Assembly: GCF_905220565.1 (NCBI RefSeq)
Contig: NC_059395.1
Span: 10,891,289-10,955,288 of the forward strand
Length of the DNA stretch: 64,000 nt
DNA from: Melitaea cinxia
Lineage: Eukaryota > Arthropoda > Insecta > Lepidoptera > Nymphalidae
Direction: 5' to 3'
The position numbers were made by a program, and so were the translations under genes. Below the pieces are notes generated by a model. It made no database searches. It was given only the letters and a program-made list of their open reading frames with translations, and was not told where the DNA came from. Positions within the stretch are counted from its first letter, which is position 1. Every line of letters starts with the position of its first letter. This document shows, piece by piece, positions 1 through 10,245 of the stretch.

Positions 1-100
1 ATCCATAGTTTGGTACTATGATAAGGAAACCAAGATCTGATGATGGGATCCGAGAGAAATCGAGGGAAACTTTCAAAAATCGTAAGGGTGACTAGTAAAT
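1..100 (+). repeat. HINE-like repeat fragment (internal part)
   Basis: The segment tggtactatgataaggaaac, then gatctgatgatgggatccga and the cgagggaaac motif, is the internal block of the hairpin-ended repeat described at 1950-2577. Both termini are missing here. Confidence 0.65.
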
Positions 101-160
101 TTAATCATGTTTTTATTAAGTACTATAAAGCACTACTACTTAATAAAGGTCTGGAGTCGA

Positions 161-590
161 TCTGATGATGGAGAAGAAAGATAGTCGAGGGAACTCTTCA
201 ACAATATATAGCAATTACCTGCTTTTTGAACTTAATTCGTTTCTATTGATGAGAACTTTGCACCTGTATGAGTTATAAGTGCCATTACAGTCTGATGATG
301 GAGACAAAAGATAGTCGAGGGAACTCTTTAACGATTTATAGCAATTACCAGCTGTTTGAACTTAATTCGTTTCTATTGATGAGAACTTTGCATATGTATG
401 AGTTATAAGTGCCATTTCAGTCTGATGATGGAGACGAAAGATAGTCGAGGGAACTTTTCAACGATTTATAGCAATTACCTGCTGTGTGATCATCTGTGTC
501 GCAGGACCAGGTTTGATGATGGAGTCCATAAACACTCGAGGGAATTTCTCAACAATTTACAGCAGTTAGCTTTTGCTGTTTGACGACCGC
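161..590 (+). repeat. 130-bp tandem repeat (3 copies plus a decayed one)
   Basis: Units begin tctgatgatggaga at 161, 291 and 421, an exact 130-bp period, with a decayed fourth at about 512. The unit start (tgatgatgg...cgaggga) is the same motif as the internal block of the neighbouring HINE-like repeat, so the tandem array probably grew from one. Small ORFs across it are not genes. Confidence 0.8.
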
Positions 591-599
591 TTTGATATA

Positions 600-795
600 A
601 TGGTGCATGTGCCGTGTCGGCGGCGCCTAAACACCGACGGTCGCGGGTTCTATTCCCGCCCGGAGTGGATATTTATGTTTATACAAGTATTTATTTTCGG
701 TCTAGTTGTTAATCCTTGTGGTTCTCCCAACCTAGCCTCAGAGAACACGCTAGGCTGTCAGTCCCGGTTGTTATTACGTACACCTGATAGCGAAC
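600..795 (+). mobile_element. SINE (tRNA-headed), copy 1
   Basis: A B-box-like cgggttctattcccgcc near 643-660 is followed by the body found in other copies of this family: catttgtattgacc-like and ctgggtgtttgtg-like segments are decayed, while ccccaccgtgcctcggagag- and cctgatagcg-type segments are recognisable. It abuts a second copy at 806. Confidence 0.55.
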
Positions 796-805
796 TCTAC
801 TCATA

Positions 806-985
806 GTATGTCGACGCGTTAGCGCAGCGGTCACAGCCCGGATGTTGCGCTGGCGTTAGTGGGTTCAATCTTCGCGCACGACAGACATTTGTATTGACCA
901 TATAGATGTTTGTCATTGTCTGGGTGTTTGTGCTTGTGTATTGTGTGTTTCTGGACCCCCGACACAAGAGAAAAAGCATCTTTGT
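806..985 (+). mobile_element. SINE (tRNA-headed), copy 2
   Basis: A box ttagcgcagcgg at about 819 and B box gggttcaatc at about 861 form a tRNA-related pol III promoter. The body acatttgtattgaccatata and tgtctgggtgtttgtg also occurs at 47225-47285. It lies head-to-tail with copy 1. Confidence 0.65.
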
Positions 986-1017
986 TAGGTCTACCCATCA
1001 CTAAAAATTATAAAATA

Positions 1018-1515
1018 AAATAATTTTTAACAAAAAAAAACCGACTTCAAACAGGAAACTAAAAATTGAAAAATAAATTTACTTAGTACAAAATAATTCG
1101 TATTTTGATTTAGTTAATCAGAAATGATTAAATAAATATTTTATAATTTTGAAGTTGGTGCCAAGTAAATACTACAACAACCTGGCTACAATAACAAATA
1201 CAAACAACACACACACAACAAACAAGTACAAAAAAAATTATTAGATATGTCAAAACAATAACAGAATAATAACAGTATTCAACCTAATAGACAATGAAAC
1301 AAATTATGAAAGAAAACTGAATACAACTTACGAGTAGATACTAGAGTAGTTATTGTTTTACTTGGCACCGACTTCAAAATTATAAAATATTTATTTAATC
1401 ATTTCTGATTAACTAAATCAAAATACGAATTACTTTGTACTAAGTAAATTTATTTTTCACTTTTTAGTTTCCTGTTTGAAGTCGGTTTTTTTTTTTTTGT
1501 TAAAAATTATTTTTA
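1018..1515. repeat. Foldback element with about 150-bp inverted arms
   Basis: Left arm 1018-1168 and right arm 1359-1515 are reverse complements with few mismatches. Examples are ccgacttcaaacaggaaact against agtttcctgtttgaagtcgg, and atttagttaatcagaaatga against tcatttctgattaactaaat. About 190 bp lie between them. The outer ends carry AACCGACTTC, the same end motif as the HINE-like family. No ORF. Confidence 0.85.
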
Positions 1516-1697
1516 ATTTTATCGAAAGCTGATGTTTATCAAATGGTCAAATTGAAATTTTATCGAGATCTGATAACTACTTTTTGAGTAATCTTTGATA
1601 ACGCGTAGTTACCTGACTATTTTCTCGTCGATCTACGCTGTATTACTCGTCGATGTAATTGAAGTCAGTTTTTTTTTCGTTTGCGAGCAAACACAAT
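1505..1697 (+). repeat. HINE-like repeat, 3' end
   Basis: It runs from atcgaaagctgatgtttatc to the conserved end gaagtcagtttttttttcg, with the hairpin gtttgcgagcaaac and final acaattat. The 5' part is replaced by the foldback. Confidence 0.7.
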
Positions 1698-1815
1698 TAT
1701 TTCCTCAACGCATTCTGTAACAACGTGTAATCTAACGACGCATTTTTGAATGTTGTTGTTATTATGTTAATAGCCATGCCATATATATATAAGCTAGCTT
1801 CACACTATAAAAATC
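1698..1815 (+). mobile_element. Helitron internal fragment
   Basis: Contains cgcattctgtaacaacgtgt and gctagcttcacactataa, matching the interior of the Helitron at 35435-35878. It is broken by the repeat end just upstream. Bases 1816-1949 hold nothing recognisable. Confidence 0.6.
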
Positions 1816-1949
1816 ACGCAATATAAGTAACTAAACCGCTAAACATAATTAAATGAATATAAGTAGACAAGACAATTTTAAAGCAGCGCCATCTATGAGA
1901 TTTTTCTATAGATATGAAATGTAAAGAAGAAACGGGTAAATGAATGTTA

Positions 1950-2577
1950 TTTTTAACCGACTTCCAAAAAAGGAGGAGGTTCTCAATTCGACTGTATTTT
2001 TTTTTATATGTATGTTACATCGGAACTTTTGTTACTGTTTGAACTTTGTTTGGACCGATTTCGACAAAAAATTTTTAATCGAAAGGTGTTGTGTGTCATT
2101 TGGTCCCATTTAAATTTATATGAGATCTAACAACTACTTTTCGAGTTATATCTAATAATGCGTTTTTACTTGACGCTTTTTTCGTCGACCTACGTTGTAT
2201 TATACCGCATTACTTTCTACTGGATGTACCGATTTTGATAATTATTTTTTTTTTTGTTTTAAAGGAGATATCCCTAGTTTTGTACCATGATAAGGAAACC
2301 AGGATTTGATGATGGGATCCCAGAGAAATCGAGGGAAACTCTCGAAAATCCGCATAACTTTTTACTTGGTGTACCGATTTTGATAATTTTTAATTTACTC
2401 AAAAGCTGATGTTTATGATGTGGTCACATATAAATTTTATCGAGATCTGATAACTTCTTTTTGAGTAATCTTTGATAACGCGTAGTTACTTGACTATTTT
2501 TTCGTCGATCTACGTTGTATTACTTGTCGATGTAATTGAAGTCGGTTTTTTTTCGTTTGCCTGCAAACACAATTATA
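1950..2577 (+). repeat. HINE-like repeat, full copy with subterminal inverted repeats and 3' hairpin
   Basis: The 5' end is tttttaaccgacttccaaaa and the 3' end is ttgaagtcgg plus gtttgcctgcaaacacaattat (shown in parts). AACCGACTTC and GAAGTCGGTT are perfect inverted repeats just inside the ends, and GTTTGC-CT-GCAAAC is a terminal stem-loop. No ORF. These are features of Helentron-derived HINE elements such as Drosophila INE-1; assignment to that class is inference. At least ten complete or partial copies occur in this window. Confidence 0.65.
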
Positions 2578-2651
2578 AAAGGTATAAATAATCGTAGGTA
2601 TTTTTGGTGCTGTATAGCGTTCACGCAGACGACGTCGCGGACAGCAGCTAG
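2578..2651 (+). mobile_element. Helitron 3' end
   Basis: Ends in cgtcgcggacagcagCTAG followed by T, the Helitron 3' signature with a GC-rich hairpin just upstream. The 5' part is lost. A second Helitron starts directly after it. Confidence 0.55.
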
Positions 2652-3005
2652 TACATATAAAATGGTAGGAAAGTCAAGACTGTACATTGAATGTTTTTTT
2701 AAAGAATACTTGGGGTGTGATCTACTTTCGATACCGTAGCTATAAATATGGTTTTTAGAATTTTTGTCTGTTTGTCTGTATGTATGTCCGGGATAAACTC
2801 AAAAAGTACTCCATGGATTTACTTCAAATTTGGCACGAATATTATTAAGAAGTCGGGTCAACACAGGCTACAAATTATCACGCTGTCACCTACCGGAAAC
2901 GAGCAGTGAACCTTTATTTCTTCAACGCATTCTGTAACAACGTGTAATCTAACGACGCATATTTGAATGTTGTTATTATGTTAATAACCATGCTATAAGC
3001 TAGCT

Positions 3006-3288
3006 AGTTGTAATACGACTCCATCCGCTCTAGATTAAGGTACATAGAATAGGATACATAGGATAAGGTACATAGAATAAGATACAATAAATAAAATTCA
3101 GAGAATAAGTAAGAGACGCAAACTCAGCGTCTCGTCGGTCGGCCCCCCTGACAACCACTGGGCCGAGACTAGAAGTTAGGACAGCGATAATAAAACCTCC
3201 AAATCGGTTACATCTTTCATTTTTTTTTAAATTTAAATTAAGATAGTTAAATTAATAAGTAACTACTATAAATTGTTTTCAAAACGCT
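3006..3288 (+). repeat. 5' LTR
   Basis: Starts agttgtaatacgactcc and ends ttttcaaaacgct. It is a near-identical partner of 6977-7260, with small differences in the tcgtcggtcggccccc region. Confidence 0.85.
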
Positions 3289-3641
3289 TCGAAACCAAAA
3301 GTGGCGCAGCCGGTGAGGATTCTCTTATAGCCTCCGTAGTTTTCCAAAAAATACGCGAATATTCTACGTGAGCAGAGATCCTTCGAACCAAATAAATATT
3401 CTTTTGTGTCTCGAGAAGCAGAGAAAACAGAATATGGGAATAGCGGTCATTTGGTGAGTCAATCTTTTCGCCAATCCTTGTTTCGGTAATCCTCCTGTAT
3501 TTTTCATATAGTTATTAAGTTATTGTTATTATTGAGATCAAACCTTGCTCACTATAACGTTGTGAAATTGATATCTCCGTATGAAATTATTCGGTCTTAT
3601 CTTTCTTAGAATAGGAACATAGAGTAGTAAGGAACATAGAT

Positions 3642-4187
3642 TTTTTTTTTTTTTTTTTTCTTTTATTGATTTTAGGGACTTTTGTAAGGACATGCCAGTC
3701 CCATTATAACTTTTACAAAATAATCGGAACACGCACAAAAAACTTAAACAAAAATACCTCAATTACTAAAATCTAGTTACATAAATCAAACAAAGGATAA
3801 TTTATAAAAATCAAAAATCATTCTAGCAGATTCTGATAAGGGATCCGCTAGAATACTTTGCACTGCCCCAACATCGAACGAACAAAGTTTTAAGTTCCTA
3901 AACAATACTTGTCTCTGAGTCTGCAATTTGATACATTACATCAACAAGTGATATAAATCTTCTTTAGTTCCACATGTATCACAATTAGGAGAGCCAATTT
4001 TTTTCATAAGGAATCCAAAACTTTTTGATGGAATATGTCCCGACCTAAGACGATGAGCTATTATAATATAAGATCTATTTATTTTGTAATGGTTAAATCA
4101 GGGCACGGGAGGAGGCTGACTTTGAATCGTGCGATACCAAATTCCTTTAATTTTGGATATTTCATCGAAATGTTCTTTCCAAATACC
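3642..4187 (-). mobile_element. 5'-truncated LINE inserted in the LTR element
   Basis: On the - strand a decayed LINE C-terminus ends in a zinc-finger pattern (CDTCGTKEDLYHLLM) and a stop, followed by a poly(A) tail, seen here as T22 at 3641-3660. The 13-bp direct repeat AAGGAACATAGAT flanks it at 3629-3641 and 4188-4200, a typical LINE target-site duplication. It lies in the untranslated leader of the gypsy-like element. Confidence 0.75.
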
Positions 4188-4767
4188 AAGGAACATAGAT
4201 ACTTTGTTAAATTAAAGTTCGAATTGTATTAAAGAAATTACATTATATTACATTGTTATAATATTCGTGTTATGATATTTCATTTACTAAAATTAAATTT
4301 TGAATTGAATTAAATAAATTAAATAAATAAATTGTTATAATAAAGTGTTATGATATTTTATTTAAGAAAATAAAATGTTAAATTGAATTAAATAAATTTT
4401 AAATAAATTAAATTAATAAATTGTTATAATATTCAAGTGTTATGATGCATAATTTTATAAAATTAAATTTTGAATTGAATTAAATAAATTAAATAAGTAT
4501 TAAATTGTTATATAATGAAACATATAATAAGTTTCAATTTATATTAAAGGTTTAAATTCTAATAAATACTTAAATGATTTTACAATATAATATTATATAA
4601 AGTTACAAATTATGCTTTACAATTTTTGTTAATTTCTAAATTTGATTTTTATTATCATTTTATTTTATTGTGTGTTTTTATTGTATGTGTGATTTTTTTT
4701 CTTTCGTTTGAAGGTGTTTTATATTTAAGACAGTTGCATCCTCTGATCATTTCATTACTCTATAATC

Positions 4768-5664
4768 ATGACAACCACAACCGTATCACTAATACCAAAA
4801 GAAATTTTAGATCTAATTCCGCTATATAGTGGTGATAAAAGACAGTTAAATCTTTATTTACAAAAATGTCAGTACGTGATTGAGCGTTATGATGGTAACG
4901 AGGAACAAAATCTTTACGTTTTTCATGTTTTAACGAGTAGACTAAGAGATGATGCAGCTACGCTTTTATCTGAACGAGAGGATATTGTAACATGGTCCAC
5001 TTTAAAAACTCTGTTAATCCAACATTTTGGAGACCCTCGCAGTGAAGAGTGCATTAATATCGAGTTAGAATCCTTAAAAATTAACCCAGGTGAAACCTTT
5101 CTCGAATTTTATAACAGAATACAAGGTGTTCGTTCGTTATTAATGTCGAAGGTCAATTCAATCCATGATCCAGATTTAAAACTTGCGAAGTCGGTTATTT
5201 ATAATAATACAGCTTTAAATGTGTTTTTATATAACCTCCCGGAAAATATGGTGCGTATAGTTAAGCTTAAATCACCCACAACTTTAGAAGCAGCTTTAAG
5301 TATTGTTCTCGAGGAAGTAAACTTCTTGGAGCAATATAAAATGCGTAATCGTGTACATGGTAATAGCCAAATTATGGATTCATGGCCACCGATTACACAA
5401 CCATTTGGTCACAAGCCCAGCTTACCTTTTTATTCATTTAATTTTAATAATTCTCAAAAGGCATCTCAAATTCAGAGTCAAGGTCCACTACCAAGGCCAT
5501 CGTTCCGTTATAGACCTCAGTTAGGTTACCGATCGCAACAAGTTGGGTACAAGCCCCCACAGCAATTCGGGTATAAGCCCCCACAACAACTAGGGTACGA
5601 ACCCCTCAGCAATTCGGCTACAAGCCACCACAACCTCAACAACAAACCAATGATGTATCCATGA
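4768..5664 (+). pseudogene. gag of the gypsy-like element (first part)
   Basis: 298-residue ORF starting MTTTTVSLIPKEI. It has the helical capsid-type layout of gypsy-group Gag proteins, with a Pro/Gln/Tyr-rich tail of GYKPPQQ-like repeats near residues 260-285. It stops at 5664 because one base is missing in the repeat region near 5608. The following ORF, overlapping by ATGA at 5661, continues the same repeat in the next frame, so this is one gag broken by a frameshift. Upstream AT-rich leader 4201-4767 shows no gene. Confidence 0.75.
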
Positions 5665-6116
5665 GGACAGCTCAGCCAAAAATGCAACAAGAATTTAATT
5701 TAAATAAATTAACCATGACTAACTATGAAGAGAATTTTCCCTGTGATGAACATTATTATTACGACAATGAATGTTCAAAAGATATCAATTACTGTTATGA
5801 TGCTGATGCTCTGTCTAGGATAAAAATTAACGCCTTAAATTCAGATGAAGAAAATCAGTCACAAGTAGTTAGTGTTGATCAAAGCCTAGATTGCGGTGAT
5901 TCATCAGCATTGACTATATCAGATTTAAGTCAAACAGCAACAGCTAGTTCTATAGAAATTCCTAATGAAAATTTAAATGAAAATGGCTATCCTGTGCGAT
6001 CAGAGTCTAGTAGATCGGCAACGATTCATTCAGACTTGAATCCAGGGTATCAGGGAATCCAAAGTATTTTATTTATTTTAACGAAGAGGAACATCGAAAA
6101 TTATTCAGTAATATAA
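5661..6116 (+). pseudogene. gag end fused to pol remnant of the gypsy-like element
   Basis: 151-residue ORF. The first part continues the gag tail. At about 5800-5815 it switches to DADALSRI, the tract that normally follows RNase H in gypsy-group pol, then SATIHSDLNP, normally just before integrase. Everything between (protease, RT, RNase H) has been deleted. It is an inactive relic. Confidence 0.6.
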
Positions 6117-6540
6117 TTATTCAACTTTTTGAAAAAGGTTTAGTTAATTTCTATGAATGCACAAAACAAGTAGTATGTGTTGAAGATGAAGAAGAAGAGA
6201 GCTATCATAAGTAAACATCATGAAGGAAAAACATGCCACCGGAGCATTAAGGGGACTTTAGTTCGGATTCGTAGAAATTACTATTGGGATAGAATGCAAG
6301 AGACAATTACAGCAGTTTATAAATAGTTGCGAAGTATGCCGGAAAATGATTAGATTATATTCATTACCAATTTTTCATCAACCAGAAAACAAATCTGTAA
6401 CCATTATTCCCAAATATCCTTACCTTTTGGCGAAAGGAATAAAGTACTTACCAGTTGTAAAACCGTGCTGTTCATTGTCGACCAGCGACCAATTCCTATG
6501 CAATTCAGACAACGCTGACCAAGCAATGTGGTCCTGAGGT
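6117..6540 (+). pseudogene. Integrase zinc-binding remnant
   Basis: Broken frames around 6205-6345 contain the histidine/cysteine-spaced N-terminal integrase pattern (HLHGK-like, then YYWDRM and C..C), disrupted by several stops and frameshifts. The catalytic core is not visible. Confidence 0.5.
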
Positions 6541-6639
6541 CAGTAAACAATTTGTATTTGGCACTTACTTGATGACTATCGATGAACCCTGTGACCTAGA
6601 AATTCACGGAGTTCCCTTCCACCACCGAGTTCTAAGAGA

Positions 6640-6913
6640 ATCAAGTGTCGTTAAGAAGATCCCAATTAAAAACGGATATGACTCTATCTAGTGCAAGTGT
6701 ACTCAACATGAAGGAATAAGTTTAGATGAAATGAAACATATGGCCTTTTTGTTGAAACATAGTGCAGTGATTAAAAGTGTTTTGAATGATAAAAAAGACA
6801 ATAACTTCAGTGAAATTTTAAGATACGTAACATTAGTTCTAGTAATTTTAAGTCTTCTTTTTATATTTTATATACTTAATGTGGCTAAAATCGGCAATTT
6901 TTTTATTATTTAA
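6640..6913 (+). pseudogene. Env-like C-terminal remnant of the gypsy-like element
   Basis: A short ORF at 6731-6913 ends in a single strongly hydrophobic helix (about residues 30-52) followed by a short tail, the layout of a membrane-anchored envelope C-terminus in insect errantiviruses. It lies directly upstream of the 3' LTR, where env belongs. It is a fragment without ectodomain. Confidence 0.45.
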
Positions 6914-6976
6914 GTAAAATTACCGGAATAAATCTCAAATCGATCCTTCCGATAATTTTCCTCTTAGGGATGGAGG

Positions 6977-7260
6977 AGTTATAATTACGACTCCATCCGC
7001 TCTAGATTAAGGTACATAGAATAGAATACATAGGATAAGGTACATAGAATAAGATACAATAAATAAAATTCAGAGAATAAGTAAGAGACGCAAACTCAGC
7101 GTCTGGTCGGCCCCCCCTGACATCCACTGGGCCGAGACTATAGAAGTTAGGACAGAGATATTAAAATTTCCAAATCGGTTACATCTTTCATTTTTTTTTA
7201 AATTTAAATTAGGATAGTTAAAAATTAATAAGTAATTACTATAAATTGTTTTCAAACGCT
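6977..7260 (+). repeat. 3' LTR
   Basis: Starts agttataattacgactcc and ends gttttcaaacgct, followed by the duplicated AGCT and the interrupted Helitron. Confidence 0.85.
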
Positions 7261-7589
7261 AGCTTCATACTATAAATAAAGACATTCTGTAGTATATTTA
7301 GTCTCAGCATTGCACCCGTGCGAAGCCGGGGCGGGTCGTTAGTAGTAAAGTAAATGAAGATAAAAAACAAAAGGTATCGTATGAGGATATATGAAACTAA
7401 TTTTTTCGGTGATTTTAGACTTGTTTGTGATCTTGACTTTGACACACAGCGTAACATGTTTCATAGGCTGTGCTAACATGAACTGCGCGTGTTCTGATAG
7501 TATTTACTAATGTTACTTACGTAACTAAGTCTAGTTTTCTATGGCGGTATGATACCTATAACGTTTTTATTTAGATTTTGAACTAAGTG

Positions 7590-8200
7590 AACACAGCGTT
7601 TTTTACCCCCCCGGACAACTTATCGTGTAAACCCCGTGGTTACGGAGATGTCGTGGTTAAAGTTTTGAGGTTAAATTTTTAAATCGGTCACTAATTTATG
7701 GGGTTAAGGGGAGAGGGGGTGACCTTTGAGGTTAGAATAACGCTTGGTTCCGGCGCTGCGGAAAGTGCAGCCCTTCCGCCCTTGCGTGCGAAAGCACGCT
7801 CACTCATGCTCCGTTCCGCAGCGGAGGCTGGTCGCCGAAGGCCGCTCCTCTACGCATTCGTTCGCGCGCTTTCGCACGGCGGGCGAGGGTTGCCCTCCCT
7901 CCGCGCCTCCGGCTTAAAAAAAAAACACTAGGGGTAGGGCAGACCAAGACCACGTGGACAGTGGGGTGCTGCGATTCGGTTTTGGGTATTTATCGAATTT
8001 CTAAACCTATATTCTAGCACGCAATGTTACTAATTTTATTAGAATATTATGCCTGACGCGTTATTTTGTTTGAAAGTGTCTATTTGTCAGTCGTTAAAGG
8101 TCAATCGTATCGTATGTTGATCTTACAGTAGAGAACGGAGCATGAGTGCACTTCCCGCAGCACCGGACTTAAGGTAGAGTCAGAAATAACAAAAATTTAA
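7590..8200 (+). repeat. GC-rich interspersed repeat, related to 20588-22876
   Basis: Contains gtaaaccccgtggttacgga, catgctccgttccgc, the block caagaccacgtggacagtgg and cagtcgttaaaggtcaatcg. All recur, mostly inverted, in the foldback element at 20588-22876. The GC-rich centre (7740-7910) gives spurious ORFs. Bases 7343-7589 and 8201-8409 show nothing recognisable. Confidence 0.7.
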
Positions 8201-8409
8201 CCTGCCATAAATTAGAGGCCGGTTATGTACGTAATAGCCAAAATATATTATCAACTTAACACCATTCTGGTGGAATGATGAATGAAGAATGGTTTTCACG
8301 TATGACGTAAATAATAGAGCACGAAAAAATCAAACCAAATACAACGGAACAAATATTTTAACATTATTATTTTAACAAATAAATAAAATTGGAGTGTCGA
8401 TTTGTAATA

Positions 8410-8470
8410 TTAAAAAAAAAAAAATACAGTCGAATTGAGAACCTCCTCCTTTTTTGGAAGTCGGTTAAAA
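8410..8470 (-). repeat. HINE-like repeat, 5' end fragment
   Basis: atacagtcgaattgagaacc followed by tttttggaagtcggttaaaa is the reverse complement of the family's 5' terminus. Confidence 0.65.
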
Positions 8471-8739
8471 ATAACCGCTTTTTACTAAATGCATATGGAT
8501 ATAGACACGGTACATATACCTACCAAATTGACATTTTTTACAATTTTTGTCTGTCTGCCTATTTGTTCCGGCTAACCTCTCTAACGGCTGCACCGATTTT
8601 GACGGGATTTTCACTGGCAAATAGCTGATTTAGAAAGGAGTAACTTAGGCTACTTTTATTTTAGAAATTTATTTATTTTATAACTCTGCAAACTGAACAA
8701 TAACTTAATCCTCGCGGACGAAGTTGCGGGCATAGCTAG
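8471..8739 (+). mobile_element. Non-autonomous Helitron (CGCGGACGAAG family)
   Basis: Body tttttgtctgtctgcctatt and gctgcaccgattttgacggg, 3' end ctcgcggacgaagttgcggg then catagCTAG and T. Its 5' half also occurs inverted at 10245-10400. Confidence 0.65.
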
Positions 8740-8769
8740 TGGTATATAAAGATTATAGTTTGAATTTTT

Positions 8770-9200
8770 ATTATTAACCGACTTCCGAAAATGGATGATG
8801 TTCTCAATTCGATTGTATTTTTTAAAGTGAAACTTTAATTATTTTATCGCCCCATCTTGTTTATCGGTCACATGTCGCACTACAGCTGGCCACGGAGTAG
8901 GGCCAATATGGCGGCGCCCAACTCGCATCAGCTGATCCTGTAACATCTATATTCTCACTTATTCCTGGTACTTGTGTTTTTTTAATAGATATGTGTATTA
9001 ATGTAAATGATTTTTATGTGTTCGCGGATAAATTCGTCGTTTATGAACCGATTTTAATAATTCTTTTTTTTTTTTGTTAGAAAGGGGATATCCCAAGGTT
9101 TGTACCATAGTAAGGAAAATAGATTCTGATGATGGCATCCTAGAGAAACCGAGCGGAATCTTCAAAAATCGTAGTGGCGACTAGTGTCCCGTCAGACCTC
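8770..9200 (+). repeat. HINE-like repeat fragments around unrelated sequence
   Basis: The 5' end attaaccgacttccgaaaat occurs at 8776. Internal blocks gtcgtttatgaaccgatttt and gatggcatcctagagaaacc occur at 9030-9190. Between them, 8830-8990 is unrelated sequence of unknown origin. Confidence 0.6.
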
Positions 9201-9273
9201 TAACGAATTACAATTTAGGGAACCCAATAGAAAGTTTGTTGGATACAAGTAGGGATGGTATCCATTAACTCGC

Positions 9274-9683
9274 TTAGGGGGCGTCCATAAATTACGTGAG
9301 GTGTTCTTTAAATTTTCTGTCACTCCCTCCCCCCCTGGTAAGATGTCGTGGGATATTATTCAACCCCCTCTCCCATCCCACAATCTCACGTGAGTTTTTT
9401 CAAAATGTGGGTTTCTTACGTACACGCGTTGGATTGTTATTGAAATTATTTTCTTTCGAACGAGGTAATGATCTTAATCGTATTACGATTACGCTTAAGA
9501 TTAAATCTTAAGCATGTACAATCCGGATTTAAACCAAAATAGTATATTTTTTTTTGTTTCAATCAGAAAAACAATTGTCTGATATTTGCCGAGGCCCCTC
9601 TTCTCACCGACGTAAGATTAGATGAGATTTGACTCGACCCCCTCCCCGCCTTAAACATCTCACGTTTTATGAACGCCCCCTTA
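9274..9683. mobile_element. PIF/Harbinger-like MITE with TTA target duplication
   Basis: Terminal inverted repeats GGGGGCGTCCATAAATTACG (from 9277) and, on the other strand, GGGGGCGTTCATAAAACGTG (ending 9680), flanked by TTA at 9274-9276 and 9681-9683. It is about 404 bp long without a transposase. Three-base TWA duplications are typical of PIF/Harbinger. Confidence 0.8.
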
Positions 9684-9689
9684 TAAAGA

Positions 9690-10245
9690 TATGGCAGGAA
9701 GGTCTTTTGTACCTTTTCCAGTAGAAGATTGTAAGTAATATGGTAGGGATTCTATACACAGGCACTTGTTTCCAGCTTGGATCGCACGAGTGCATTGAAT
9801 ATCAGCCGCAACACACTGATGGAATGGAAGTCTTGTACTCCTAAGCACAAACCCAAGGCGCTTATGGAATTCTTTCGCTAAGGACATCACGTGGTCGTGG
9901 AATGTTAGTTTCGCGTCGAATACAACGCCAAGATCCTTAATGGTGTCTGCCCTGTTCATTACATGATTTTTAATTTTATAATCAAACTTTAGGGGATCCC
10001 GTTCCCGACCGAATATCATCGTGTAACACTTATTCGTCTTAAACTCCATTTTGTTCTTGTCACTCCACTGGACAATGGAGTCAACGTCCCTCTGTAATGC
10101 AACACAGTCAGCCTCTGATTTGATCTCCTCGAAGAGTTTTAACTCGTCAGCGTATAGTAGGCATTTACTTTGAGCGATGACTGTCGGCAGGTCGTTTATC
10201 ATAATCAAGAACAGCAAAGGCCCAAGTATCGAGCCCTGGCCATCT
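9690..10245 (-). pseudogene. LINE reverse-transcriptase remnant (R1/jockey-like)
   Basis: The - strand ORF contains GQGSILGPLLFLIMINDLP and YADELKLFEEI followed by the WSDKNKMEFKTNKC-type thumb region, all typical of non-LTR RT domains. The catalytic YADD reads YADE (Asp codon changed to GAG at about 10143). A frameshift follows LPFHQC. The ORF's own N-terminus is Helitron sequence read through the breakpoint at about 10245, so the start Met is not genuine. Confidence 0.8.

Larger units (their letters stand above)
3006..7260 (+). mobile_element. Gypsy-type (errantivirus-like) LTR retrotransposon, internally deleted
   Basis: Two LTRs of about 283 bp (3006-3288, 6977-7260) start AGTT and share long identical stretches. 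Flanking AGCT at 3002-3005 and 7261-7264 is a 4-bp target duplication, as expected for the gypsy group. A primer-binding site tggcgcagccggtgagg follows the left LTR (3302), and a purine tract gggatggagg precedes the right one. Inside are a gag remnant, then only scraps of pol and an env-like tail. Protease, reverse transcriptase and RNase H are missing, so the copy is defective. Confidence 0.85.
2652..7342 (+). mobile_element. Non-autonomous Helitron split by an LTR retrotransposon
   Basis: Its left part, 2652-3005 (aatggtaggaaagtcaagac onward), and right part, 7261-7342 (agcttcatactataaataaa to gggtcgTTAG), together align with the intact copy at 35435-35878. The 4.26-kb gypsy-like element sits between them with a duplicated AGCT. 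The 3' end CTAG has become TTAG. Confidence 0.75.

Noticed and set aside
7698..7931. 77-residue Arg/Ala-rich ORF
   Set aside because: It sits in the GC-rich interspersed repeat also found inverted at 21300-21600; the frame is not conserved between the two.
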